64,000 nucleotides of DNA from Bacteroidales bacterium (GCA_020201035.1 JAIVHO010000034.1:147577-211576), one strand, 5' to 3'; numbered from the stretch's first letter, positions 1 to 9,632 are shown. Notes: a model not told the origin generated them from the letters alone. Numbers and translations: made by a program.

Positions 1-81
1 TCTGGGCTTAAGTTCACTCAATATAAACTTAATTACCGGCTGTCCGTCATTATCCCTGTATAGTGCTTGACTTTTACTCAT
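1..81 (-). CDS. Partial CDS, N-terminus only (possibly NrfD/HybB-like membrane subunit)
   Basis: Only the first 27 codons are present; the gene runs off the left edge. Its ATG (81-79) overlaps the stop of the upstream ferredoxin gene by 8 nt in an ATGAGTAA arrangement, which implies translational coupling and a shared operon. The visible peptide begins MSKSQALYRDNDGQ and ends SELKPR, with no recognisable domain yet. Exported 16-Fe ferredoxins of the HybA/NrfC class are usually followed by an NrfD/HybB quinone-reactive membrane subunit, so that is the likeliest identity. This is inference from context, not from the 27 residues. Confidence 0.55.
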   Translation of the reverse strand, partial: MSKSQALYRDNDGQPVIKFILSELKPR

Positions 82-940
82 TCTGGTGGTCGTTTTTATT
101 GTTATTCTTTGTTGCCTGTTGTAATCCCAGTAGCATTGCCGGCCATAATACAAATACCGCCGGTACTGCATAGAGGAATTCCTTTGTCAAAGCCGGGTAA
201 GAACTCTTTTGAAGGGAGGTATCAAAACCCAGTTGCTCGAAAGGAACGGGAGAAATATAGAGGTAGCCTGTGCCGCCAGCTTCATGCTCTCCGTAGATAT
301 GGTCAACATACTGACCCGGATTGTCATGAATCCTTTTTCGCGCCTCAGCTATCAGTTCACGACGGGTACCAAAAGTAAGGGCTTCAGCCGGACAAGATTC
401 AGCACATGCCGGGATACCGCCTTCTTTTACCCTGTCAAAACACATATCACACTTCTCTATCTTTGGATTGGCACTGTGATATTCAAATTTAGGCATGTCA
501 TATGGGCATGATACCATGCAGTACCTGCATCCCATGCACTTCCTGCTTCTCCATATTACAGGCCCCTCCTCGGTTTTCAGAATAGCCTTGGTCAGACAAG
601 CCGCACCGCATGCAGGATCATTACAATGCATGCATTGCTTCTTTACATAGATCTCGCCATCGTCAGTAGTAACGGCATTAATAACCATTCGTCTGGTTTC
701 ATCCGTTTTGCGCACCACCGCCGGATCAGGAAACTCTGTCGGTTCAGGCAGTCCGTGCGTCTCTGCACAGGCATATTCACACGACTGGCAACCAATACAT
801 CTGGTTGAATCGTACAGTATACCACAGAACTCGGTTTCACTCTCTCCGGCCTCAGGCCTTGAAGCTATTGCGGTACCGGTTGTCAGTGAGACACCGGTGA
901 CCCCCAGCACCTTGAAAAAATTTCTTCGGTTTATACTCAT
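74..940 (-). CDS. Tat-exported 4Fe-4S ferredoxin subunit, HybA/NrfC/FdhB-like, with C-terminal membrane anchor
   Basis: A 288-residue electron-transfer protein. Residues 1-27 form a twin-arginine signal (NRRNFF followed by a hydrophobic stretch ending in TGTAIAS), so the folded protein is probably exported. Sixteen cysteines fall in four groups typical of four [4Fe-4S] clusters: C48-C51-C54-C58, C103-C106-C111-C115, C135-C138-C141-C145 and C164-C167-C179-C183. A hydrophobic helix at about 255-273 would anchor it in the membrane, as in HybA and FdnH. No catalytic molybdopterin or hydrogenase subunit is visible nearby. The upstream gene encodes a GcvH-like fusion protein and the downstream gene starts inside this stop codon, so three genes are probably co-transcribed. 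The class assignment is firm; the electron donor and acceptor are unknown. Confidence 0.88.
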   Translation of the reverse strand: MSINRRNFFKVLGVTGVSLTTGTAIASRPEAGESETEFCGILYDSTRCIGCQSCEYACAETHGLPEPTEFPDPAVVRKTDETRRMVINAVTTDDGEIYVKKQCMHCNDPACGAACLTKAILKTEEGPVIWRSRKCMGCRYCMVSCPYDMPKFEYHSANPKIEKCDMCFDRVKEGGIPACAESCPAEALTFGTRRELIAEARKRIHDNPGQYVDHIYGEHEAGGTGYLYISPVPFEQLGFDTSLQKSSYPALTKEFLYAVPAVFVLWPAMLLGLQQATKNNNKNDHQNE

Positions 941-978
941 AACGTTTATATAATTAGATAATTGATTGAAACTGCATG

Positions 979-2661
979 CTATCTTGAGATATCAATAAAT
1001 CGGTTCTGGAAATCTTCCCATGATCTTGGATCAAGAGTGTTCAGTACATTCTCCGCAATCTCTCCACCATCCTGTAAAACCACTCCTGTATTGAGCTGTC
1101 CGCTTTTCATCAGTGACGAAAGGAAATCCCTCATCCGTGCAAATTCCTCCTTCAGCCATGCACGGTATTTGCCGGCATCTTTCATTCTGGCTACCTCTGC
1201 CGACCAGTTTTCAGGTTCTACAAGGTATACCCATCCATCATTGTAGGGAGAGCTGTTTATCTTGCCGGCATAGTCAAGAAGCTCTTCATTGGCTTTTATC
1301 ACTACACCAGACACAGGCGAATATATTACAAGCTGCTTACCATCCTGTATTATAGTGACGGCTCTTTCACCCCTGGTAATAATTTCACCGGGCTTCTTCA
1401 ACAAAACGTTTGTAACCCTTCCTGTAACCTTCTGAAGAAAATCATCTATCCCCATACGTACATCACCATTTCGTTCCATAAACGCCCATGTATGAGTACG
1501 GTCATAAAGGAGACCGCCCGGAACAGCCACCGAACCCTCATCCATCATGCCTTTTGATGGAAAGGGCTGTAGGAAAACCTCCTCCTCTCCCTTCCTGATG
1601 AACCAGGAGATTGAAAAGGAGATAAAAAGCAATCCGGCCAGTAATACACCTGCTATTATAATGGTACGTCCTGCTGAACCTGACTGTGACACAGACACTG
1701 CTTGAGTGGTTGTTACCGTTAACCCGGCCATCCGTGAATAACGTTCATTTGGATTCAGCTCAGCAAGGGAACCTGCCGCCAGATAATCCTGACCACCTGT
1801 TACAACCCACTTAAGGAAAGATGTCTGCGCTTCAGCAGCAGGTGCCTGTGCCGATATTGCATAAATATTGGTTACCAGACTCCTGGGATACTTACCAATC
1901 CATATACCACGCTCAAGCGTTTCAATATCATCATATATATCCTCAAAATAGTCGAGGCTCCCGTTTCCGTTCAGATCAACCGGTAAAAGGATTATTCCAT
2001 CTGCCAGATTCTCCCCGCCGCCATCTGTGATATCTGCCAGCTTGCAAAAGCCTATTGAAAGAGTATTCGCGCTTACCATATCTACAACAGATGCTCCGCT
2101 CGCAGCCATCACTGCTGAAGACCTGTAGCCGCTGCTTCCCATAAAGCTGTCAACAGCATCAACCAGTGAGGCATCTTCAACCATATAGAGTGATACAACC
2201 CCGTTTGATCCTTCTCCGGCAATACTGCTCCATCCTGCACTATTAATTCCTTCCAGCGCTTCTGCAAGATTCTTTTGTGAAATACCGGTCTTCTCAATGG
2301 CCTGCAACCAGGGATTATTCTTGTTTAAAACCGGAACAACTACGTCTCTGGCAACCACCATCTTCCATAATGACGCAAGTTCACCTTTAACAATCCTGTC
2401 TGAAGCAAAAAGAAGTTCACTTCCAGAGATCACACCGGTATTATCACCCTTGCGATACTGATTCACATGTATTACCCTGCCAGGATATGCCTCCCTGTAA
2501 GCTTCAGCCCACTGCTCTGCAATTACACTTAGTGAGGGCTCTGCCAGAATACCGATATCATCCTGGGGTGTCCCGGCAGCAGACAGGTTGCTACCGCTTC
2601 CGAATGGCTGTACCGCTGCTGCCAGCAACAGAACGGCAAAACACTTAATCATCGTTTTCAT
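979..2661 (-). CDS. PstS-like periplasmic-binding domain / transmembrane helix / GcvH-like domain fusion protein
   Basis: A 560-residue composite protein. Residues 1-29 are a signal sequence. Residues about 35-315 resemble a PstS-type periplasmic binding fold (SLSVIAEQWAEAYREAYPG, then a serine-rich ligand-type segment). A single membrane helix lies at about 333-355. Residues about 380-500 align with the glycine-cleavage H protein: RTHTWAFMERNGDVRMGI, then IYSPVSGVV, then PYNDGWVYLV. Around the usual lipoylation site the sequence reads QDGKQLVIYSP instead of ESVKA-x5-YSP, so K442 sits one residue closer to the conserved YSP than in true H proteins and lipoylation is uncertain. No glycine-cleavage or phosphate-transport genes are nearby; the 38-nt gap to the Tat ferredoxin gene suggests one operon and a redox or carrier role. 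The domain calls come from residue patterns; the joint function is unknown. Confidence 0.75.
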   Translation of the reverse strand: MKTMIKCFAVLLLAAAVQPFGSGSNLSAAGTPQDDIGILAEPSLSVIAEQWAEAYREAYPGRVIHVNQYRKGDNTGVISGSELLFASDRIVKGELASLWKMVVARDVVVPVLNKNNPWLQAIEKTGISQKNLAEALEGINSAGWSSIAGEGSNGVVSLYMVEDASLVDAVDSFMGSSGYRSSAVMAASGASVVDMVSANTLSIGFCKLADITDGGGENLADGIILLPVDLNGNGSLDYFEDIYDDIETLERGIWIGKYPRSLVTNIYAISAQAPAAEAQTSFLKWVVTGGQDYLAAGSLAELNPNERYSRMAGLTVTTTQAVSVSQSGSAGRTIIIAGVLLAGLLFISFSISWFIRKGEEEVFLQPFPSKGMMDEGSVAVPGGLLYDRTHTWAFMERNGDVRMGIDDFLQKVTGRVTNVLLKKPGEIITRGERAVTIIQDGKQLVIYSPVSGVVIKANEELLDYAGKINSSPYNDGWVYLVEPENWSAEVARMKDAGKYRAWLKEEFARMRDFLSSLMKSGQLNTGVVLQDGGEIAENVLNTLDPRSWEDFQNRFIDISR

Positions 2662-3033
2662 AACTTTTATCTTTAATGGTATTTCTAATTAAATCTTAAC
2701 TATTCATATTACTGTTATTCTTCTCACACTCCCAGATCAACTATGATGCCAAAGTGATTTTTATACTTCTATGTGTCTGTATTTCTGTTACTTACAAATC
2801 GCGAACGCGACTCTCAACCGGCAATAAGTGTTGTGTTTTTAAACACCTGAATCTTATGACTCCCTCTTATGCGCTGATTCTGTGCACATTTGGCCCTGTG
2901 TTGATTATTTATACATATGTATATATTTTATACACTCGACAAAATCAGACTTTCCGGATTTGATGAATTATATTTGTCTTAACCCTCTTATTCTGATGGT
3001 TACATAATACAGAGGGTGTTGTATTTCTATATG
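2662..3033. other. Intergenic region, no gene recognised
   Basis: An AT-rich 372-bp gap between the start of the GcvH-fusion gene and the stop of comM. It must hold the promoter for the three-gene minus-strand electron-transfer operon, but no clear minus-strand TAnnTTTG box was found. A self-complementary AT run (around 2910-2930, with ATACATATGTATAT) is the only structure noted. Confidence 0.5.
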
Positions 3034-4572
3034 CTATCCTGCCCATCCATCCCTGTCAAGATTCCTGTATCCTATGGCTTCCGATATATGTTCCGGCAGT
3101 ACCTGATCACTTGATTCCAGGTCTGCGATGGTTCTTGACACCTTTAGAATCCTGTCATACGCCCTGGCCGAAAGTCCCAACAGATCCATGCCGTTCCTGA
3201 GGAGCCGGTTGCCTGCGCTGTCAGGAACAACGAACCTCTTCACAAGGCTGCCTGTCATGCGTGCATTACAGAACACCCCTTTCAGTCCGCTGAATCGCCG
3301 GTGCTGAATCTGCCGCGCTCTGACCACCCTTTCCCTGATGACAGATGAGCTTTCATTGTTTCCTTTAGATGTAAGATCATCAAATGGAACAGGTACAACC
3401 TCTATATGGATATCAATACGGTCAAGCAGAGGCCCGGAGATTTTATTAAGGTATTTCTGAACCGAACCAGGTGAGCAGACGCACTCCCGGTCAGGATGAT
3501 TGTAATAACCGCACGGACATGGATTCATTGCTGCTATTAACATAAAACCTGAAGGGTAGTCTACCGTTGTTCGTGCTCGTGATATAGTTATTGTCCGCTC
3601 TTCAAGAGGCTGACGAAGAACTTCAAGCACATTGCGGTTAAATTCGGGAAGCTCATCAAGAAATAAAATTCCGTTGTGCGAAAGTGAAATCTCCCCCGGA
3701 AGAGGGTTGGATCCTCCTCCTACAAGTGCGATATTTGAGATTGTGTGATGTGGCGACCTGAAAGGGCGCTGTGTAATGAGGGAACTGTTACTGGTAAGCC
3801 TGCCTGCAACCGAGTGAATTTTCGTTGTTTCCAGCGCCTCCTCAACTGTAAGGGGAGGCACTATTGTCGGCATCCGTCGGGCCAGCATCGTTTTACCGCT
3901 TCCCGGGCTTCCGACCATGATTATATTATGACCGCCGGCAGCAGCTACCTCAAATGCTCTCTTTACAGAAGCCTGACCCTTTACATCGGCAAAATCAATA
4001 TCATAACTGTTTATCTCAACCCGGAAGAGTCTATCCATATCAACTTCAGTGGGAGAATAGCTTCCCGACTTATTAAAAAATGAAATAACATCTGACAGGG
4101 AACGCATTCCATAAACCCTTAGCCCGGATACAACGGCTGCCTCGCAGGCATTTTCAACCGGAACAATCATGCCCTCAAAACCATCTTCCTTTGCCCTCAA
4201 TGCTACTGGCAGAATCCCCCGCACCGGCTTGAGGGTGCCATCAAGGGAGAGTTCACCCATAAGCAGATAGGACGGAAGCTGACATGATGAAATATTCTCA
4301 TTGGCTGCAAGAATACCTATTGCCAGTGAAAGATCATAAGAAGATCCCTCCTTGCGAATATCTGCCGGTGCCATATTTACCACCACCTGTTTCCCCGGCC
4401 ACCTGAAGGATACGGCCCTTAGTGCCGACTCAATTCTCTGCTGGCTCTCCTTTACTGCATTGTCAGGCAGCCCTACAAGGAAAAACCTGACCCCCGGAGA
4501 AATATTTACCTCAACCGTGACGGTAACGGCATTAATACCATTAACAGAACCTGCATAGCTTTTAACAAGCAT
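3034..4572 (-). CDS. comM: YifB/ComM family AAA+ ATPase (Mg-chelatase-like)
   Basis: A 512-residue protein of the usual ComM/YifB length. The N-terminal ChlI-like domain (about 1-170) begins MLVKSYAGSVNGINA and contains NMAPADIRKEGSSYDL. The central AAA+ domain has a Walker A motif (GSPGSGKTML), a Walker B-like FLDELPEF and an AAMNPCPCG segment with a four-cysteine zinc knuckle. The C-terminal Mg_chelatase_C domain (about 410-505) contains the family NARM and SARAYDRILKVSRTIADLE segments. In Vibrio and other competent bacteria ComM is a hexameric branch-migration helicase acting on the recombination D-loop during natural transformation; YifB homologues also occur in bacteria not known to be competent. 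No competence genes adjoin it here. Confidence 0.93.
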   Translation of the reverse strand: MLVKSYAGSVNGINAVTVTVEVNISPGVRFFLVGLPDNAVKESQQRIESALRAVSFRWPGKQVVVNMAPADIRKEGSSYDLSLAIGILAANENISSCQLPSYLLMGELSLDGTLKPVRGILPVALRAKEDGFEGMIVPVENACEAAVVSGLRVYGMRSLSDVISFFNKSGSYSPTEVDMDRLFRVEINSYDIDFADVKGQASVKRAFEVAAAGGHNIIMVGSPGSGKTMLARRMPTIVPPLTVEEALETTKIHSVAGRLTSNSSLITQRPFRSPHHTISNIALVGGGSNPLPGEISLSHNGILFLDELPEFNRNVLEVLRQPLEERTITISRARTTVDYPSGFMLIAAMNPCPCGYYNHPDRECVCSPGSVQKYLNKISGPLLDRIDIHIEVVPVPFDDLTSKGNNESSSVIRERVVRARQIQHRRFSGLKGVFCNARMTGSLVKRFVVPDSAGNRLLRNGMDLLGLSARAYDRILKVSRTIADLESSDQVLPEHISEAIGYRNLDRDGWAG

Positions 4573-4731
4573 ATCTGTGATGTTGGCGAAACATTTTTTT
4601 CCTCATTAAATTTAATAAATGATGCTCAGAGTAACAAGATTATTTAAGTTATTGATGCTTCAAAAGGGAGATGAGGCATAACGGTTTCGCTCTTTTTTTT
4701 GTAACTTACAGCAAACCAACCGCCATAAACT

Positions 4732-5598
4732 ATGGATAAGAAGATAAACAATCTGGTCAGTGACTTTAAAAAAGGAGTGATCTCAAGAAGAAAATTCCTT
4801 AAAAAAGCGGCTCTTTACACCGGAAGCACCTCACTGGCTCTTTCACTGATTCCGATTCTGGAGCAGAACAGCATTATTGCAGCAGTAGTTTCTGACAGTG
4901 ATGAACTTAAGACTGAAATGGTGAAATACCAGGGAAAATCCGGTCAGATAATGGCTTACATGGCAAAGCCCGTATCAGGGAAAAAATATCCGGCAGTTAT
5001 TATTATCCATGAGAACAGAGGTCTTCAGCCACATATAAAAGATGTTACAAGACGTATGGCAGCTGAGGGTTTTCTTGCTCTGGCTCCGGACGGATTAACA
5101 CCACTTGGAGGCACCCCGGAGGATCAGGATGAAGCACGTAACAGGATAGGGCAGCTTGATATGGAAGTGACTACACAGGATTTCAGTGCCGCGGTGAAAT
5201 ACCTTAAATCCCATCCCGACTCAAATGGGAAGGTTGGATGTACAGGATTCTGCTGGGGAGGAGGTATGACAAACCGTGTAGCAGTAAGCTCACCCGATCT
5301 GGATGCGGCGGTTCCATATTACGGATCAACACCCGCCCCTGAAGATGTTTCAAAAATAAAATCCCCTGTAATGGCTCACTATGCCGGAGATGATCCACGA
5401 ATCAATGCAGGAATTCCGGCTTTTGAAAAGGCTCTTAAGGAGGCCGGAATAGAATACAATATTTTTATGTATGAAGGTGCGATGCACGCTTTTAATAACG
5501 ACTCCAACCCTGCTCGCTACAATAAGGCAGCCGCAGAACTTGCGTGGGAGAGAACAATTGAATTCTTCAGGGAAAAGCTGGAGCAGGGAAATGATTGA
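4732..5598 (+). CDS. Tat-exported dienelactone hydrolase family protein
   Basis: A 288-residue alpha/beta hydrolase. The N-terminus has a twin-arginine signal (SRRKFLKKAALYTG, residues 18-31) with a hydrophobic core to about residue 45, so export after folding is likely. The family nucleophile is Cys174 in TGFCWGGG, the acid is Asp220/221 in HYAGDDPR and the base is His252 in EGAMHAF, all in the expected order. Residues 93-98 (HENRGL) match the conserved HExxGL element. Family members hydrolyse dienelactone in chlorocatechol degradation, but many bacterial homologues act on other small esters; nothing here points to aromatic degradation. It stands alone and is convergent with the radical SAM gene that follows. 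Confidence 0.88.
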   Translation: MDKKINNLVSDFKKGVISRRKFLKKAALYTGSTSLALSLIPILEQNSIIAAVVSDSDELKTEMVKYQGKSGQIMAYMAKPVSGKKYPAVIIIHENRGLQPHIKDVTRRMAAEGFLALAPDGLTPLGGTPEDQDEARNRIGQLDMEVTTQDFSAAVKYLKSHPDSNGKVGCTGFCWGGGMTNRVAVSSPDLDAAVPYYGSTPAPEDVSKIKSPVMAHYAGDDPRINAGIPAFEKALKEAGIEYNIFMYEGAMHAFNNDSNPARYNKAAAELAWERTIEFFREKLEQGND

Positions 5599-5633
5599 TG
5601 GAAGCAAGTCACAATGCCTGTACTGAACCTCTC

Positions 5634-6764
5634 TTAAACCATCTGCCGGCCACCCCGGCTTCGTGAGATTGCTGCAACACTCCGGGCAAAAGGAAGTATA
5701 TGGTTAAATATTATTTTATACCCTTCACACAGGTAGTTTAATCCCTCCTCACCTGCAGGTGTCCGGATAAAGCGGTTTCGCGGACACCCCCCGTTACACA
5801 TCTCAAGCACATTGCACTCCCTGCAGTAATGTGGCAACTCAGCTTTTGCTGCTCCGAACTTCAACTGCCTCTCCCCAGACAGCAGTGAATGAAGTGAATC
5901 TGTCAAAATATTGCCATACAGAAAATCAGGCAAAGCATAATGATCACAGGGATAATAATTCCCGTCAAATTCTATCACCGGCACTCCTCCGCATACCGGC
6001 CGGAAGATACAAAGTGAATGTTCCTGTCCCAGAAAGGCACCTATCGCCTCATCAAATATCTGTATCCTGACTCTGTCACTGTGCTCCCTTTTCCATATAT
6101 CAAATATTTCAGAAAGAAACCGACCCAGCAGAACCGGATCCACAGACCTTTCAGATACCACAGAACCCTGTATCCGTTCAACAAGTGGAAGAAATGTGAT
6201 ATGGCGTGCTCCCTCTCCGGTGAAAAACCGGTATATCTCAGCAGGATATTTAACATTAGCCGAATTAACAACACAAAGTATCTCATAAGGAATATCCCAT
6301 CTCTTCAGAACATCCCATCCTTTCATTACCCTGTTGAATGAACCAGTTCCCGATGCACTCTTCCTGAACAGGTTATGCAGTTGCAAAGGGCCATCAACAC
6401 TTAACCCTGCAATAAAACTATTCTCTTTAAGAAACCGTCCCCATAAATCTGTCAGCAGGGTGCCATTGGTCTGAATTCCATTGATAATTCGTTTGTGATC
6501 CCGGTTAACTCTGTTTTGAATCTCAACAACCCTTTTATAAAATTCAATACCTGCAAGAAGGGGTTCACCCCCGTGCCATGAAAAGAGTACCGTATCATCT
6601 TCTTCTTCTGCAAGATGAGCAGCAATATAGGTTTCAAGAAGATTATCCGCCATTACATTACCTCCCGTAACAGGGAGACTGCTGGTATCATCCCTGTAAT
6701 AACAGTAATCGCAGCGCAGATTGCAGACACCTCCTACCGGCTTGACAAAAATCTGGAATGCCAT
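5634..6764 (-). CDS. Anaerobic sulfatase-maturating enzyme (radical SAM/SPASM)
   Basis: A 376-residue radical SAM protein. The radical SAM cluster motif is C14-x3-C18-x2-C21 (VCNLRCDYCYY) when counted from the ATG at 6764; the reading frame is open further upstream but those residues are unlike the family, so MAFQIF is the likely start. Further anSME signatures are WHGGEPLL, LSVDGPLQLHN, CGGVPVIEFDGNYYPCDH and the C-terminal cysteine cluster CRECNVLEMCNGGCP followed by NYLCEGYK, matching the two auxiliary [4Fe-4S] clusters. These enzymes oxidise a Cys or Ser in sulfatases to formylglycine in the cytoplasm without oxygen. No sulfatase gene lies in the window, so its client is elsewhere. A peptide-modifying SPASM enzyme is less likely. 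Confidence 0.88.
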   Translation of the reverse strand: MAFQIFVKPVGGVCNLRCDYCYYRDDTSSLPVTGGNVMADNLLETYIAAHLAEEEDDTVLFSWHGGEPLLAGIEFYKRVVEIQNRVNRDHKRIINGIQTNGTLLTDLWGRFLKENSFIAGLSVDGPLQLHNLFRKSASGTGSFNRVMKGWDVLKRWDIPYEILCVVNSANVKYPAEIYRFFTGEGARHITFLPLVERIQGSVVSERSVDPVLLGRFLSEIFDIWKREHSDRVRIQIFDEAIGAFLGQEHSLCIFRPVCGGVPVIEFDGNYYPCDHYALPDFLYGNILTDSLHSLLSGERQLKFGAAKAELPHYCRECNVLEMCNGGCPRNRFIRTPAGEEGLNYLCEGYKIIFNHILPFARSVAAISRSRGGRQMV

Positions 6765-7048
6765 ATCAGGTAAATTTATGCACTGCAATATAATAAATCC
6801 GGGTACCGAAATAATCCGGAGTACCATAATAAGATGAAGTAACACACCCACTGGCACTTCAACAATCATTCAGAATCTGATTTCAACCAGCCTCACAGAA
6901 AAAAACAGACCGGACAGTGACGGAGATACGCGGTCTTATAATGATCGCATTCACAACTATCTCTCTTGCAATATGGAGATACCGCAAAACAGCGTGAAAA
7001 ATTTGCACGGGGGTGCCCAAAAACATATTTAAAAGCCGCGAGATTGGA

Positions 7049-7056
7049 TAGATTTG
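7049..7056 (+). promoter_or_regulatory. Possible Bacteroidota -7 box (TAGATTTG)
   Basis: It fits the TAnnTTTG consensus and lies 18 nt before the ATG at 7075. No TTTG -33 element is found at the usual spacing, so support is weak. Confidence 0.35.
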
Positions 7057-7074
7057 TCGCACACCATAATTAGT

Positions 7075-9537
7075 ATGACAGTAAAATCCATTCCCGTCAG
7101 TGCAACACTGATATTTATACTTCTTGCCATTAACCTCAGCGCCATGGCAGGAGATCCACCCCGCAGGGGAGAGGTCACTTTTACCCACGATCCGCCCCGT
7201 ATTGACGGAGTGCCTGATGATCAGTGCTGGAGCAGGTCTGATACTTTCGGTGATTTTATACAATATGAACCATATGGCGGTGCTCACTCAGAATACCGCA
7301 CAACAGTCAGAATGGTATTTGATAATGAAGCAGTGTATATATGTGCGGTTATGTATGATAACAATCCTGACAGTATAGGGAGGGAACTGGGACAGAGGGA
7401 TGGTGACCGCGATATTGTGGCTGACTATTTTAATGTTGATATAGGACCCTACAATGACGGTGTTAACGGATACAGCTTTAAGGTTACGGCATCAGGCATT
7501 CAATCGGATATCAGAAGATCATCCGGAGCAGGCGGACGGGATCTTAACTGGGATGCAGTATGGCAGAGTGCTGTGGCAATTACACCACAGGGGTGGGTGG
7601 CGGAACTGAAAATCCCCTTTTCTGCAATCAGGTTCTCCTCTGAATCAGATGGCCTTTGGGGAATCAATTTTTGGCGCTATGTTCAGAGAAGCGGGGAATG
7701 GTCAAGCTGGAACTGGGCCGACAAAACCTATGGCACAACAATAAACTATCTCGGGGAGGTGGAGGGCTTCAATGCGATTGATCCTCCAGTCCGGTTATCG
7801 GTAACACCCTATATGTCAGTATACACCGAAAAATCCTCGGGCAAAAGCGACAGGGCAACCATCTTCAGCGGAGGAGCAGACCTGAAGGTAGGAATAAGTG
7901 AAAGCTTCACCCTTGACGCCACCCTGGTACCCGATTTCAGACAGGTGCAGTATGATGACCTCATTCTTAACCTGACGCCCTATGAGATTGAATATAATGA
8001 AAAGAGGCAGTTCTTTACCGAAGGAACTGATCTCTTCGGAAAGGCCAACATATTCTACTCCAGGAGAATAGGTGCACGGCCCACAGGCTATTACGAGCCA
8101 TATCGCAGTACACAAGAGGGTGAAAAAGTAGTCTCCAATGATAATGTAACCAGACTCCTTAACGCGGTTAAGATATCAGGAAGAAACTCGACCGGACTCG
8201 GAATCGGAATTTTCAACGGAATAACCGCCGCCGGCAATGCCGCTATTATGGACACCGTTACTGGCGAGTCGAGAGAATATACTACCCAGCCACTCACCAA
8301 CTACAATATGCTGGTGCTGGACCAGAACCTGGGAAACGGATCATATATCAGCCTTGTTAATACCAATGTTCTGAAGAGAGGATTCAGGGATTCCGGTTCC
8401 TATAGCGCCAATATTACTGCTGTGGATTCCAGGTACCTCAATCCCACAAAGACATGGAGTATAGGAGGTATTGGAGCCATCAGCCAGAAATACTACTCCG
8501 GAGCTGATAATATATTCGGACACAGCATATCGGTCAGCGGTGGAAAAACAGGAGGGAAATTCAGGCTCTATGCCGGGCATAAATCTATAAGTAAAACATA
8601 TGACCCTAATGATATGGGGTACCTTCAACATAACAATATACTCACCAACTCCCTGACAACAGGCTATAATTTTTATGACCCCAGGGGAGTTGTTCTCTCT
8701 TCCCTGAATACCGTTACGCTCCAGCATGATATGCTCTACAGTCCTGTCAGTTACAACTCATTCCGCGTCAGAGGAGTTTCAACAACAACCTTTACAAACT
8801 TCTCAATAATGTCACTGGAATCAACACTGAAGCCTGCCGGTGAAGATGATTATTATGAACCACGCGTGGATGGAAGGTACTACTCCAGGCCTCCATCTGC
8901 AAGTTTCGGTTTCTCCTGGTCAACCGATCCAAGAAAACATATTACGGCAAAAGCAGGCGCAACAGTCGAACTGTTTGACAGTGATAACGGTATGAGACGA
9001 TTCAGTTTTATAGCAGCACCCACCCTCAGATACAATAACCGCCTGATTTTGTCACACACTGTAAAAAACGGATATTTCAGTGGAGACATAGGGTTCACGG
9101 GAATAACGGAAGCAGGGAGCATAATTTTTGGTGAAAGGAGATACCTTACAGTAGAAAACATAACAACACTGAGCTATATCTTCTCTCCCTCAACCTATCT
9201 CTATCTCCGGGGCAGACACTACTGGTCCAGAGCTGATTATACCGGGAATATCTATGAACTGGGTGACGGCGGATCACTTGCTGCTACCACATCCACACTC
9301 TTACCCCAGGATATAAACCTTAACTATTTTAATCTCGATCTGTCATGGTCGTGGCGATTTGCACCGGGAAGTGAACTGAATCTGGTCTGGAAGAATTCAA
9401 TCTATCAGAGAGGTGATATTATCTATGATTCACTCAGGGAGAATCTGAATGCCATGTTTGGTTCCCCGGCAGTAAACAGCTTTTCCGTTAAGCTGCTCTG
9501 GTACCTCGATTATCATACCATTGCAGGAAAGATATGA
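7075..9537 (+). CDS. DUF5916 protein with CBM9-like N-terminal domain, predicted outer-membrane barrel
   Basis: An 820-residue exported protein. The ATG at 7075 gives a clean signal peptide (MTVKSIPVSATLIFIL to AMA); an upstream TTG at 7054 is in frame but overlaps a possible promoter box. Residues about 30-225 are a carbohydrate-family-9-like beta domain (PRIDGVPDDQCW, then WVAELKIPFSAIRF and WGINFWR). The remainder is the DUF5916 region with alternating polar/hydrophobic strands and aromatic girdles, containing DFRQVQYDD and EKRQFFTEG, which suggests a membrane beta barrel. Such proteins are common in Bacteroidota and often sit near hydrolases, but their substrate is not established. It is a single gene with a short non-coding stretch on each side. 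Confidence 0.85.
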   Translation: MTVKSIPVSATLIFILLAINLSAMAGDPPRRGEVTFTHDPPRIDGVPDDQCWSRSDTFGDFIQYEPYGGAHSEYRTTVRMVFDNEAVYICAVMYDNNPDSIGRELGQRDGDRDIVADYFNVDIGPYNDGVNGYSFKVTASGIQSDIRRSSGAGGRDLNWDAVWQSAVAITPQGWVAELKIPFSAIRFSSESDGLWGINFWRYVQRSGEWSSWNWADKTYGTTINYLGEVEGFNAIDPPVRLSVTPYMSVYTEKSSGKSDRATIFSGGADLKVGISESFTLDATLVPDFRQVQYDDLILNLTPYEIEYNEKRQFFTEGTDLFGKANIFYSRRIGARPTGYYEPYRSTQEGEKVVSNDNVTRLLNAVKISGRNSTGLGIGIFNGITAAGNAAIMDTVTGESREYTTQPLTNYNMLVLDQNLGNGSYISLVNTNVLKRGFRDSGSYSANITAVDSRYLNPTKTWSIGGIGAISQKYYSGADNIFGHSISVSGGKTGGKFRLYAGHKSISKTYDPNDMGYLQHNNILTNSLTTGYNFYDPRGVVLSSLNTVTLQHDMLYSPVSYNSFRVRGVSTTTFTNFSIMSLESTLKPAGEDDYYEPRVDGRYYSRPPSASFGFSWSTDPRKHITAKAGATVELFDSDNGMRRFSFIAAPTLRYNNRLILSHTVKNGYFSGDIGFTGITEAGSIIFGERRYLTVENITTLSYIFSPSTYLYLRGRHYWSRADYTGNIYELGDGGSLAATTSTLLPQDINLNYFNLDLSWSWRFAPGSELNLVWKNSIYQRGDIIYDSLRENLNAMFGSPAVNSFSVKLLWYLDYHTIAGKI

Positions 9538-9632
9538 TCTGATATTATCAGGCAGACTGAATACAAACCCGTAGGGCCCGTACAAGCATACCAATTGCCA
9601 CGTTATCGTTGAGTAGTTACAGCACAAAAAGG

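Noticed and set aside
2754-2963. 69-residue plus-strand frame upstream of comM
   Set aside because: Low-complexity AT-rich translation, no start signal, no recognisable family.
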